Shown one piece after another: positions 36,385 through 47,479 of a DNA stretch of 64,000 nucleotides (its first letter is position 1; each line of letters starts with the position of its first letter). The stretch spans positions 895,467 through 959,466 of the forward strand of contig JAESIW010000109.1 in NCBI GenBank assembly GCA_016802295.1. The letters are read 5' to 3'. Under the pieces are notes generated by a model. The model made no database searches. It was not told the origin of the DNA and saw only the letters and a list, made by a program, of their open reading frames with translations. The position numbers and the translations under genes were made by a program. The DNA is from Brachionus rotundiformis (taxonomy: Eukaryota; Rotifera; Eurotatoria; Ploima; Brachionidae).

Positions 36385-39300
36385 TTAAATTGCTTTTAAA
36401 AATTCTGATTTTATTGATGATAATGAAATCATATTTGAATTTTTCAAAATTGCTACAACCATTAAAGCAATAAATGATACACCGGGTGAAGTAATTACTG
36501 ATGAAGAAGATAATGATTGAGAAGAAGTAGACAGAACAGATGAAGAAAAAGATAAACTAGATGATAAGGTTCCAGTTGAAAGTGTTGAATTACTAGAACT
36601 ATCAAGTGTCACTTTTGGTAAAACAAAAGATGTTCCATTTACAATTGTTCCATTACTGTAAATTGTTGTCTTTACACAGCTAAAATCTTCTGATGCTGAA
36701 TTTTGAACACAGTCAGTTATTACCTTGTTACCATTTTCAATTAATATCTTATTGACTTAATTTTTAAATATTACTAATTGATTTTTTTATCAAAATAATC
36801 TAAAACTAACCTGATGATTTAATTTTAGAAGTATCGATAGAATACTTGATATTTGATGGAATTGTTGAAGAAAGCGCTTGTTTGTTTTGTTCGATTGTCT
36901 GAGAAATTGTGGCCATTTGAGTAGGAATAAAATTTGCATCTGTCTGGCTTGCTTTGGTAACCTGAACGACAAGATCGTAGTTACCATTTGAAATTCTAAA
37001 ATATCAAAACTAATAATTATAAAATAAGATAAATTTTTTTTATATATTTGTACGTATCAATTTTAAATTGAGTCGAAGAGCCCAATATCTCACGGAATTT
37101 TACATAAAGTGGGTCTAAACTCAGTGCCAGGGACGAAGATTGACGACCAGTGCCAATTAATAGCCTTGATGAAGAAGCTGTATCGCTTATTTGGAAAAAT
37201 TGACTCATATCAAATAATGTTGAATTGGTGGGAGAACTAGTTGTTAATTCAGGTGATGAGGTGCTTCCAACAGTCTGATTTCCAGTTGTTGATGAACTAG
37301 AGCTCATAGTTTTTGATAAAATTGAATATTCCGAATTTTGGTATTCTGGTTCTGTTGGTAACATTGTTGCTTGATTATTCCCATTTTGAATTGCTTCTAT
37401 TTACAATAAAACAGAAAAAAAATTTAGATATCTAAAATTGTTCAATTGTAGAAATTTTAATTAATTTTTGAATATCTCAATCGAGTTTTTTATTATATTT
37501 TTAATTTTAGGCTTTTTTTAGTTTTAGAATAAAATTTTTCTATACCCGATGTCGTTATTGCCAATTTATATGAAGAATGGATTTCTAAATCTGATGGTAA
37601 AATGCTTGATATGCTTTCCTTGGTTTTAGTTGTAATTTGGTCTTTTTAAAAAAAAATATAAAATATTGTTTCTTCTTTAAAGAGTGACCAATGTATCTAA
37701 ACATTTTTGGTGAATAGATAGGCCTTAGTCTATTGGTATAAATAGAAATATATTTATGAAATTATATATTTATATATTTATAATATATTTATATTTATGG
37801 TCAAATTTATTGACCAAACTAAAAACTATTAATGAATAAACTATATTAAATATTTTATTTTTAAAAATTTGATACAAATCCAATTACAATATCGAATAGA
37901 ATACATTTTTTTGTTAACTCTTCAATTTTACCTTTAATTTCTTACAAAAATGCTACTAAAAAAAAGCTTAAAAATTTGACTTTTTTCTACTTTTTAATTA
38001 ACTCGACGATATTTTTAATTTTTAATTTTTTTTTTTTGGTTAGAGTAAAAATTGAATTTGGACTTTATTTTTTGAAAATATCCCATATTAAGGGTATTTT
38101 CTAGCTCAAATCAAAATTTTAATTGTTATTACATAGAAACGATGTAATTGACTCTAGAGGAAAAAGATTCGATTTGGGCTTTACTCTTCTAGAGTCGTGA
38201 ACACGAGTTTACGGTAATATTTTTAAAGATATACCTGATGATGTTAATGCCAAATTATCTGAAGAATAGATTTCCAAATTTGTAGGTAAAATGCTTGATA
38301 TGCTTTGCTTGGTTGAATTTGTTATTTGATCTTTAAAAAAAAAAGTTACATATTTTTTTCTCCTTTTTAAGATTTATTAATTATGTTTATTCTAAATGAA
38401 GAGTGCTTATCTCTTCTAAAGCTTAATAGAAAAATTTATTCATACCTGATGATGTAACACCTTGTACATTTTCTGTAATCCAATTTATGAAATAACTTGC
38501 TTTTGTATAAACTCCGCCATCACCACAACCATAACCCCAACTTGTTATGCCAGCTAATTGCCATTTATTACCAACTTGTACAACTAATGGACCCCCCGAA
38601 TCCCCTTGGCACGTGTCTTTTCCATTTCCATTTTCGCCAGCACAAATTGAATTGACTGTATTTATATAAATGCCATAAGTGTTGAAGTATTTAAGTCTAC
38701 AATTAGTTTCGCTTAAAATTGGTAGCTCAACTTCCATCAGGTAATTAGAAGTTGATCCTCCTGAAGAAAGCCTACCCCAACCAGTTGCCCATGATTGTTG
38801 ATTCGAGAAATCATAATTTTGACTTGGTAGACAAATTGGTAATATCTGATCAGTGTACACTACCGGGGACTAAAATATTTATTATTAACTTGTATTGAAT
38901 TAATATTAAAAAAATAAAAAGTTAATGAATTAAAAGTATTACTCAAATAGATAAGTAAGTTAATTATTTTATATTCCAGAAGTAAATAATTTCGTAATAT
39001 TAAATATAAAAGTATCCAATATTTATACATTAATTTTCACATTATTTTAAATGTTTAATATTTATTATTTAATATAAATTAATTTTTTTGTCTCAATCAA
39101 AAATAAAGCATTCTTCTTGCGAGTCTCTTTTTAACTTGTCATTTTATTATATGTTGTCTTAATACAATTAAAAAAATTAAATTATTAAAATATTTTAAAA
39201 GCCTAATATAATTAATTATGACCAGGTAAAATAAAAAAATTTAACTATTGGCAAGTCCTGCTACAGCGTCTGGTCTGACTGTTCAGTTAAATTGAATAAA

Positions 39301-40531
39301 ATAAAGTTTTGTCTATAAAACAAAAAAAATCAATTGTTTTTTTTTATCTTTTTAGTAAAATCGCCAATCTATATAACACCCAAGTAAAACATAAAGAATT
39401 TTTTATCTGTTCGCCAGAAATGTTTATCAGTCAGTGAACTGAACCAATAATGATAAAACATAGAAATTTTCTGGAATTGTGTAACATTAATTATTTCTGG
39501 ATAATATATTCTTTAAACCGTTTTCGAAATTGAATTTGTCTATGAGCATTGTACTAACATGATTTCTTATAAATGTTTTTTAAATTAAATTTTGTAGATA
39601 TCTTATGATTTAATGATACATTATCAAAAGCCTTTTACTATAGTTTGAAGATATTTAATTTTTAATTAAATTAGCTGAATTATCATTAAATTTCAAATTC
39701 GCTCAATTATAATTTGCTATTTCGTTGTTGAATTTTTTTGAAGCTTGAGCGAATTTATCTTGAAAACTCAAATTCAAATTAAAAGTTAATTTTTTTTAAT
39801 TTTAAAACAGACAAAAGATATCATGATACTTTGAAATAATGAAAATCAATCTTGCATTAAATTGAAGAAAAAATAAATAATATATTTTAGTTTTTTGCTC
39901 AAAATATTCTTATTTGAAAAGATTTTTAAGCTACTAGATAAAATCCTGTAACAAATTTTGGTCATAAGGATAAAACTTGGTACCAATTTATGTATCTAAT
40001 TAAATATCATGTACTTACACTTAATTTCATTAATGCAATGTCATTTTGCTCCGTAGTATCGTCATATAATGGATGGGCAATTATCTGAGACACACTTCTT
40101 TGAATTGAATAACTTTCTGGATTTAATCTATTAAAAAGTCCTAATTTTATGGTGTATTGAGATGGATTGTTGGTAATTATGCAATGAGCAGCAGTGACAA
40201 CCCACTCGGTATTGATCAAGGAACCTCCGCAAATAAATGAATTAGAATATTCCAGAGAAGCTTGCCAACCCCAATCTTCAGGATCTGCTTGTTGACCACC
40301 AACAATTTTATTCAATCTACCAGCTCTTATCTGACTGATTCTAAGTCCACATTCAGTCGGATTAATTGTTGATTTGACACTTGGTAAAATTGCTTCAAGT
40401 CCAAAAGTAACTTGTGGCTGAAATAAAAACAATTTGAATATGATGTTTAGATTTTTGTATATTACCTGGGCCACTAAATAAACAAACAAAGGGAGAATAA
40501 ATTGGATATTTTTTAATTTGTTGTTCTTCAT
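36385..40531 (-). CDS. Trypsin-like serine protease A with Ser/Thr-rich tail and C-terminal hydrophobic segment
   Basis: Eight exons: 40531-40466, 40417-40019, 38869-38446, 38330-38235, 37641-37546, 37396-37054, 36995-36811, 36755-36385; 659 residues. Signal peptide 1-22, propeptide, activation site before IVGG (residue 60), then an S1 peptidase domain with His100 (TAAHC), Asp148 (NDIALMK) and Ser246 (GDSGGP). Asp240, six residues before the serine, predicts cleavage after Lys/Arg. The tail is rich in Ser/Thr. It includes two homologous 96-nt exons (38330-38235 and 37641-37546), a globular-looking stretch, and a terminal hydrophobic segment (FIALMVVAIL) after a Ser-rich region, suggesting membrane or GPI anchoring. 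A close paralogue lies at 49709-52524. Substrate unknown; extracellular. Confidence 0.9.
38870..40018 (-). other. Second intron of protease A
   Basis: 1149-bp intron. Its two ends match those of the corresponding intron of protease B, but the middle differs: B carries an inverted-repeat element there. Confidence 0.75.
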
Positions 40532-41690
40532 TTAAATGATTTTGCATATTCTTATTTTAGTGAATATTTATATTTAATTGATTCAAATTTTTGCTTCATT
40601 AACTAATCTTTAATTTAATTTCTTAAATTCAAGTGTCATTTTTAAGACAATTTTAATTTAAATTGAATCGAAATGTAAATTTTACATTACGAATTTTAAA
40701 AATCTTTAAAAGATAAAAGATACATAATTCAATTATATTTAAAATTGTCTAGTAATATATTGTTCTTTAACATTTGTAAATGCTTTCTTTTGTTTAAAAG
40801 TTTGTGGAATATAAGTTTTAAATTTTAAATTAAGTTTTATCAAATTGTAATCACTGGTTTAGTTAAATAACCAAAATTATCTATTATAACTTTTTCAATA
40901 TTTTTAAGCTTGGTTTACGAGTCAAATTTTAATTTACAAAAAAAATTTGAATAGAAAATTTTCAAGCCACTTTTTGGGAAAAATCACCAAAATGGTACTA
41001 TTAAGAAAAAAGATCAAAATGCTGAAAGTGCAAAACCTTTTACTCTACAAGGAGTAAATAAGGAAAAGAAAGTGCAAGAAAAGCAATTTAAAAAATTCCC
41101 GAGCATATTTGATAAAATTTAAAAAGCTTGAAAAAATTTTCTAAATTTTTAGAATTTTTTTAAACTATTTCTGAATTTTTCAGAAAATTTTTGGGTCATG
41201 TTGAGTATGTTATCAGGTATTTACAGAAAGATGTGATTATACATCCTATTTCCAGATTATGTAGAATTAATAGAATTAGTTTAGACACATCACTAGTGAG
41301 CAGATTCATTATGTTACATCGATGAAAAAACTTTCATCAGTTTTTAATTGTTTTTTTCTCTCAAAAAGAGAATATTAAAATTTTATTTATTAATTTTTTA
41401 TTAAGTATTATTTACAAATTAAAAAAAAATTAATTAATAACATCTTTTAATATTAAGAAATGAAATTTTTCTAAATTTAAGAAAATAAGCAAATTTTAGT
41501 TTAATTAAAAAAAATCAAAATAATTAATAATAACTCGAAAATGTCAAAATTCCGATTTTGTACATTACCCCAACTCGGGTTATTTGTTTTTAGAATCGGA
41601 ATAGAATTCTGTTCAAGAAGATTTATCATCTCTAACGAGATTCAGATGTCATCGCTATATAATAAAATACGGCCTAAATTAATTACGCTA
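40532..41690. other. 5' flank of protease A, then unassigned sequence
   Basis: The first roughly 350 bp upstream of the start codon are recognisably similar to the flank of protease B (52525-52880), so the duplicated segment includes the promoter. The rest shows nothing recognisable. Confidence 0.6.
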
Positions 41691-43470
41691 GTTAAAAAAC
41701 TAAAAATGCTTGGTAAATAAAAAAATTCGCTAAGTAAAAAATTTAATTTGATAGGTAGGTAAATAACAAAGTAAAAAAGGATTTATTGTTAGGTATTTTT
41801 TATTAGTTTTTCATGCTAAAAAACAAAAAATGTTTAGTAAATTTTAAAAAAATGCTAAGTTTAATCGTATTGCTAGACCAAATTGATGCTTACAAATATA
41901 ATTTTTCATTAAATATGGACAATTGCATGATCCATTTTTCCAATTTCCATTTGGGCCATCATCTGGTATTGTTATGTACCAAACTTTATAATTAATTTTC
42001 GCATATCTTTGAAATGTATTCCATGCAAGATTCGAATAATTTAAAACATCATCCTATGTAATTTTCAGTTCTGCAAAAGTTGGTACAAAATAATCTTTAT
42101 ATATTGGATTTTTGGATTCATAAATAATTGTAGTTTTATTCAACTTTAGCCATTGATATGCTTTTGTGTTCAATTGTAGATCAATCGGCTGTTCTTTATA
42201 GAAGATTCGACGATTTGTTTCGGATGGTGCTCGATCGAGCGGCCAATTCTTGACAATATCGCAGCTAACAATTAGAAATTGTGATAAGCTTAATCGTAAA
42301 CCCTAAGCGTTCTCTGAATGTATTTTTATCCTTGATTACTTTATTAGTGGCTTCTAAAGCATTATTAGTTGATAGACAATTTTGTACATCTGTGTAACCT
42401 TCATATCAGCCATATAAAGTATCAACCCATTCTTTTTGAAAATAAACAACAAAATCTTTATATTCTTTCCATTTCTTTATAAAAAAACAATTTGGCGAAC
42501 AGAATTTATGATCGCCTGTCTGATCGCTTGCCAAAAGCATGATCCCACTCATAATCGTTCGTACAAAAATGATCGCACAATTTGGCAAACAGAATTTATG
42601 ATCGCCAAAATGATCGCTAGTCTGATCGTTCACATGTTTAGCCGGTCTAGGTGAACAGGTAATCGGTCATTTTAAGATTTTGTCGGATATCTGGTAAATG
42701 AAACCCAACACTAATTAATTCTAACCCCTTTGAAATTCCATTCATTATTGTCATTCATTATTGTCCAAATGTGTTGGCTCAGTTACTGATTCATAAGCAT
42801 TAACTTTGAGACTGTCGCTCAAATAATGCAAATATAATTTTTTTTCACATTGTTTTTCCCTGAATTTTGACATTTTACATCGATAATAAACTTTTTGACC
42901 ATCGGCACAAGAATTTTTGTACCATTTTGCCCAAAATGTTGAATCTATTAATCGAATAGCTTCTTCAGTTGTTTTTTAACTATTCTTTAATATATATTTT
43001 CATACTGAATAGATTTTTTTCTTTACTATTTTTTCGGCATCATTATCACCATCACTTGTATCACTGTCACTAATATAGTTAAGTAAAACCACATTATTTT
43101 TTAAACTTTTTTCTCTTGAACACAGTTTTGTTTTTTTATTAGAATTTTTGTTTTTTTGATTCTTAAATATTTTATCGATCAATCAATTAAAGCCACCTCA
43201 ATTACTTCATTCCGGTTTTAATTTATCATTTTTATCAAACAACCTGGCGTTCTTGTTTTTTATGCTAGCACTTTGATTTATTACAAAACATCATTAATTT
43301 TAGCACCTAGCATTTCAAATAACCTACCTATCATTTTTATTATTAAACTTATTTTTTTTTTACCTAGCTTTTTAAAATTTTTACATAGCATTTTTTTAAT
43401 TTTATTCCTGGTTTTTTTTTAAACAGTATCCAAGTATTTTTAACTGTATACTTAGCATTTAAATGCATGG
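41690..43470 (-). mobile_element. Mutator-like (MULE) element, degenerate, with long terminal repeats
   Basis: On the minus strand, about 43200-42720 encodes an N-terminal MULE zinc-finger-like segment (TTEEAIRLIDSTFWAKWYKN, YYRCKMSKFREKQC). About 42480-42080 encodes a C-terminal block (VVYFQKEWVDTLYG, TNNALEATNKVIKDKNTFRERL) typical of MULE transposases, with several stops. The catalytic middle is missing and replaced by a GATCG-rich repeat block. The outer parts (about 41700-41830 and 43270-43450) are diverged inverted repeats built of GCTAGGTAAA-like motifs. Confidence 0.65.
42488..42606. repeat. 29-bp direct repeat, 90-bp period, GATCG-rich
   Basis: The 29 bases at 42488-42516 recur at 42578-42606 with one mismatch. 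Both copies and the spacer are full of GATCG. The block interrupts the MULE between its N- and C-terminal coding parts. Confidence 0.85.
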
Positions 43471-43782
43471 CAAAAAAACGAACATAAGCCTTTCAAGTGA
43501 CACATTTAATCTATTTATGCTATTTCCCTATTACTTTTGGTCTTATCTTTTAGTAGACCAATTATCTGACATCTAACTTCATTGGTAACGCTTTTTTTAC
43601 CCATTTTTTTTACCAAGATTGCTAAAATTTCCGGGTGTAATTTATAATGTCACAGACACTAAGCATTAAGTTTAATAGCAATGTTTCATATATGAATCTA
43701 ACACTTACTGCATAATCTTTAAATTAAGATATTTAACAATTCATTTAAGCTAATTAATCGATTTCTAATTAGAGATTAATGA

Positions 43783-44022
43783 TGTGCGTCTAAACTTTTG
43801 TGCAAAAATTTTTGACTCACATTTTTATGGCTTTCATTTAATTTCAATTTTTCAGATAAGTTTAAAATCGAATTATCATATATTTTATATCAATTTGTAG
43901 AGCAGAGTTAGTTTAATTAAAAACTGATATTTATTTTGTTTATTTCTAAAACAAAACTTAATATTTTTATGTCTTACGAATTAAACTTATTAAAAAAGCC
44001 TGTGCGTCTAAACTTTTGTGCA
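43783..44022. repeat. Identical 22-bp direct repeats resembling Tc1-type terminal motifs
   Basis: Positions 43783-43804 and 44001-44022 are identical (start TGTGCGTCTAAACTTTTG). The second copy is followed by AGTACTGTA, giving the CAGTACTG-type end common in Tc1-like transposons; subterminal direct repeats of this kind are typical of IR/DR elements. The opposite end was not found, so it is probably a truncated copy. Confidence 0.5.
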
Positions 44023-44089
44023 GTACTGTATTATATTATATTATTGCAATAAACTTTTAAACAACTATCCTTGTTATTCTACTAGTAAC

Positions 44090-44275
44090 AAATGGATGGA
44101 ATTAACTCCCGGAAGATGTTTAAATGCAAAGATTTCAAATAGTTTCAGAGCGAAGCTTGATTGCTCGATGGCGAAACAAATATAAGCGACTGCTATAGCT
44201 TATTGGGGCTATTCTAAGAACCTCTTAGTTGCAGTATAAACTACTACAAGTATAACTAATACTAATTTGGAAATT
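44090..44275 (+). mobile_element. CR1/Jockey-like LINE 3' end
   Basis: Plus-strand frame from 44090: a W-x-E-L-T-P-G-R-C-L-N-A-K-I-S-N-S-F-R-A-K-L-D pattern and stop at about 44189. This is the conserved C-terminal end of CR1/Jockey LINE ORF2 proteins. Downstream sequence resembles the remnant at 7366-7470 and ends in an ACT-rich tail. Only the extreme 3' end is present. Confidence 0.65.
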
Positions 44276-44800
44276 AATTTAAAAAGATTCTGCAGGATAG
44301 TGAACCATACCAATCTCCATCTTTTTTCTTAAAGTAAAAACTTTATTTTCTTTTTTTTTCGTCAAACAAAATAAATTTTCAATTTAAGCCTAATTGATGT
44401 CTAAATTTGTTGTATGACACGCAGCCAAAGAATATCTTAAAATATTTTAATTATTGAAAATTGTCGAGAAAAGCTCCGGGAACCAGTAAGGAATCCTGTT
44501 AAGATTCTAAATAAGATCAAAGGGGGAATAGGTTTCTGGGTTATAACAAGTCATTAAAATTAATAAATAAAATTCATTGGGGTCTTGTCACTTCTATGGA
44601 CAATTATCCAGGAGAATTCACTCATGTCAATTACCTGGACAAAATTTTTTGTCAATTGTCCATCCAATATTAAAATTGTCCATAATTTTTCTTTGTAAAA
44701 ATTAATATTTTAAAAAAAAAGTCTCAAAATTATTTTATAATTGTTTGTAATTTTGGTTTTTGGAGTGTATCAATATTGTTTGAAAAAACTACTATAAATT

Positions 44801-45707
44801 TTGTATATATTATGTAACTTGAAAAAAAGTGATTTTTTTAATACTATGGAGCTTAATAACAAACTAATAGAGAGCTCAAGACTTTGTAAAGTCATTGACT
44901 TAAATGATAATTTATTGATTATCAATTGGTTAAAATTCAAGAATATAATACCTTCAAAAGTTGTTTGTCCTAAATGTGAAAAAGATTACAAATTAGTGGA
45001 TAGAAGCGACATACCCGACTTATATGCATAGCGCTGCTCAACATGTCGAGGTCGTCGTTCGATTAGAAAAGAGACTTTTTTTGAAACAACTAGTTCAAAG
45101 TCTCAAAGTTGTTTTGAAAATAGTTCGTAATTTGGCTATCCAAACACGACAAGTTGATCAATCGAGTATTCTTAATGTTAGTCGTCAATCGATTATAACA
45201 ATGCAGCAAAAGCTTTGTATAATGGCAATTCGAGCACTCGATAAGACTAACTTTAAACTCGGCGGTGATGGTCAAATAGTCGAGATAGATGAATCGCTTT
45301 TCATTCGAGTAAAGCATAACAAAGACAAAGACTTGATACGTCCTCAAGTGTGGGTTTTCGGTATGTACCAGCGAGGTAAAAACCCTAAGTGTTTATTTAT
45401 GGTTGTGCCAAAGCGAGACGCTTTCACTTTATTAAACGTGATTTACCATAAAATATTGCTAAATACCATTATATACTCAGACTGTTGGAGTTCATACTCG
45501 CGTATTCGTCAGTTAGACAAAAACTTCATTCATAAAACTGTCAATCACGATCGTTATTTTGTAAATCCTAGGGATGGTACACACACTAATAGTATTGAGT
45601 CAATTTGGTGTTCAGCAAAAACTCAATTTAAAGTTATGCGTGGACTCTCGCATAGACATTTGACTGCGTATTTAGTCGAATTTACATGGAGGAAGAATCA
45701 AGCTTGA
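44801..45707 (+). mobile_element. Merlin-like (IS1595/ISXO2-type) DDE transposase, decayed
   Basis: The N-terminal part (from the ATG at 44846) has a zinc-ribbon pattern: CPKCEKDYKL, then RCSTCRGRRSIRKETFF after an in-frame TAG at 45029-45031. A frameshift near 45100 leads into a long frame to 45707 with VEIDESLFIRVKH (first catalytic Asp), IIYSDCWSSY (second Asp), HTNSIESIWCSAK (Glu) and a final YLVEFTWR block. These are the motifs and spacing of the DDE_Tnp_ISXO2 domain used by Merlin transposons. One stop and one frameshift make it inactive, but the DDE half is intact, so decay looks recent. Terminal repeats were not identified. Confidence 0.85.
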
Positions 45708-46260
45708 ACAGAACGGACGCAGGTGACAAAATTATTGATGTAATTGCGAAAGAAAATGTATTAGAAAAAAATGATGACATGGTCGATCTTTTGAGTAATT
45801 TGACTGTTTAATGATGATCACAATAAGACAGAATTGATTGATATTGACGAAATGGAGGTTGAAAAAATTGAACTTCCTTTAAATGACAGATCTTTGTAAG
45901 ATATCCAAGTTTCTGAAGTAAGTCGTGATAAATATAGAAACTTTGAGTCTGAGATTGGTTTTGGAAAATTTGTTTCATCTAAGGTGGAAATTTTTGAATT
46001 GAACAATTTGAATGTCAATCAACGTCTTTTTGTTCATCTTTTAGCTGAAAAAAATAACCTTCGTCATACGAATATAGACAGGGCTATTACGCAATCGGAA
46101 TTAGTAAAATCAAGTAAAGATAGTATTTCTGTCAGTTATGAAGTCGAAAAAGCTTTAGAAATCCTTCGTTTTTATCCTTTTTAGAAATATTTGATAAAGA
46201 ATGCATAGTCAAACGTGTGGATAACTGGAAAAAAATACCTATTGCGTAAATGCAAGAAAA
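45708..46260 (+). mobile_element. Decayed coding sequence following the Merlin-like transposase
   Basis: Plus-strand coding-like stretches separated by stops continue to about 46184 (DKYRNFESEIGFGKFVSSKV, then LNVNQRLFVHLLAEKNN). No known domain seen. It is probably the 3' part of the same or a neighbouring mobile element. Confidence 0.4.
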
Positions 46261-46344
46261 ACAAAGAAAAACTAATTAATATAAATATAAATTTTTTTTT
46301 ACAATATTAAAAAAACTTTCATTTTATTTACTAATTTTTAAATT

Positions 46345-46502
46345 TAATTTTTAGGATAGATCGGATGGTTCAGTTGGCATGGGACTGCTAGGTCAGATGG
46401 ATTGCTGGATCGGTCGGCTTGGGACGGCTGGGCCGGATGGTTCGGTCGGCATTGCGTCACTTATAATACCGATGGACGGCCGGCCGGGCCGAGGGCGTTA
46501 CG
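46345..46502. repeat. GC-rich degenerate tandem repeat
   Basis: A sharp GC-rich island in an AT-rich region, made of imperfect copies of a GGATGGTTCGGTCGGC-like unit and ending in GGCCGGCCGGGCCG. No coding potential recognised. Similar GGCCGG words occur at the Mutator-like element ends near 53450 and 54385. Confidence 0.7.
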
Positions 46503-46547
46503 TTTTTATTTGAACCATTGTAGTCAAAAAGTTTTATAAGTTTAAAT

Positions 46548-46850
46548 TTAAACCTACAAGGGGAACAGTTAAGTCAACATTAAGTTCCTCTCTCGCCTTG
46601 TTTTTCATCTCCTCGTCAAAGATTGGATTTGATGCAGGGTATGATTGCTTTATTTAAAAAATAATTAAAATTGGAAAATTAAATTGAAAACATACAAAAT
46701 TTTGAGATGATAAAAAATGTTCTTATTCGTTCTCAAAGCATCTGGCTTGTCGAGAACTGGCTTGGCAACAGAAAGACCGTAATATGAATATTAAAAACAA
46801 ACTAATATATTAGAAATTAAAATACCTTGTACTTGTGACTTGTAATTACG
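46548..46850 (-). pseudogene. Exon-like fragments of an unidentified host gene
   Basis: Minus-strand stretches with host-like codon use and splice-like borders: about 46648-46548 after an AG acceptor (reads QSYPASNPIFDEEMKNKARE, then ELNVDLTVPLV), about 46785-46698 (YYGLSVAKPVLDKPDALRTN...) and possibly 46850-46828. Phases between pieces do not join cleanly, so it is either a decayed gene or a fragment captured by a transposon. Family not recognised. Confidence 0.35.
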
Positions 46851-47479
46851 TTGATGAAGTAATTTTTAATTAAAATAATTTAATCTAAAATTTTTTAAAA
46901 AATAGCTTTAAATGAAATTTTTAAACCAAATGCTTTAAATAGGCTCAAAATTAAAATTTAATTGGCCAAATATCGAATGAAAAAAGTAATTTGATTGACA
47001 TGCTAAATGTTGAAGAATTAAATGAAATACAATTATGATTGAAGAGAAGATATTTTCGAATCAGAATCGATCGAAAAACTACAAAAATCTTCATTTGATG
47101 AAAGTTTTGAGTTTAAAAAACAGAAAAAATTTATTTAAAATTTCAAATAAAAATACTTTTCAACTAGGCTTTACGACGGATCTGATTTGTCACTTAAAGA
47201 CACTTGCCTAATGATTCTTTCTTTTATTAATCGTTTTGACTCTGCTTCAATTGCACAAGAGAAGCCCTTAGAAATGATTTAGCTATTTCCAGCATTTTCT
47301 AATCATTCTTCCAAGAACATTAGGTTATTTATAGAAAATTAACAGAAAATCAGCAAATCCTGAAAAAATTTTAAAAAGCCTTCAAAATATTGTTCTCAAA
47401 GTGTAGCTTGTACTAAAATTAATTCATCTGAGTCATTTTTTATTTATAACTCACTTTTTGAGACAAAAACCTTCATCAA

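Noticed and set aside
36790..36987. 65-codon minus frame starting MVTTILSFRLPKQ, and its copy at 50003-50200
   Set aside because: Wrong-frame reading of a real protease exon; phase from the neighbouring exons selects another frame (ISNGNYDLVVQVTKAS).
40418..40465. In-frame continuation between the protease A signal peptide and mature part
   Set aside because: 48 bp with GTAATA donor and TTTCAG acceptor, a multiple of three, so it stays open by chance; treating it as an intron gives a clean signal-peptide junction. The same applies to protease B.
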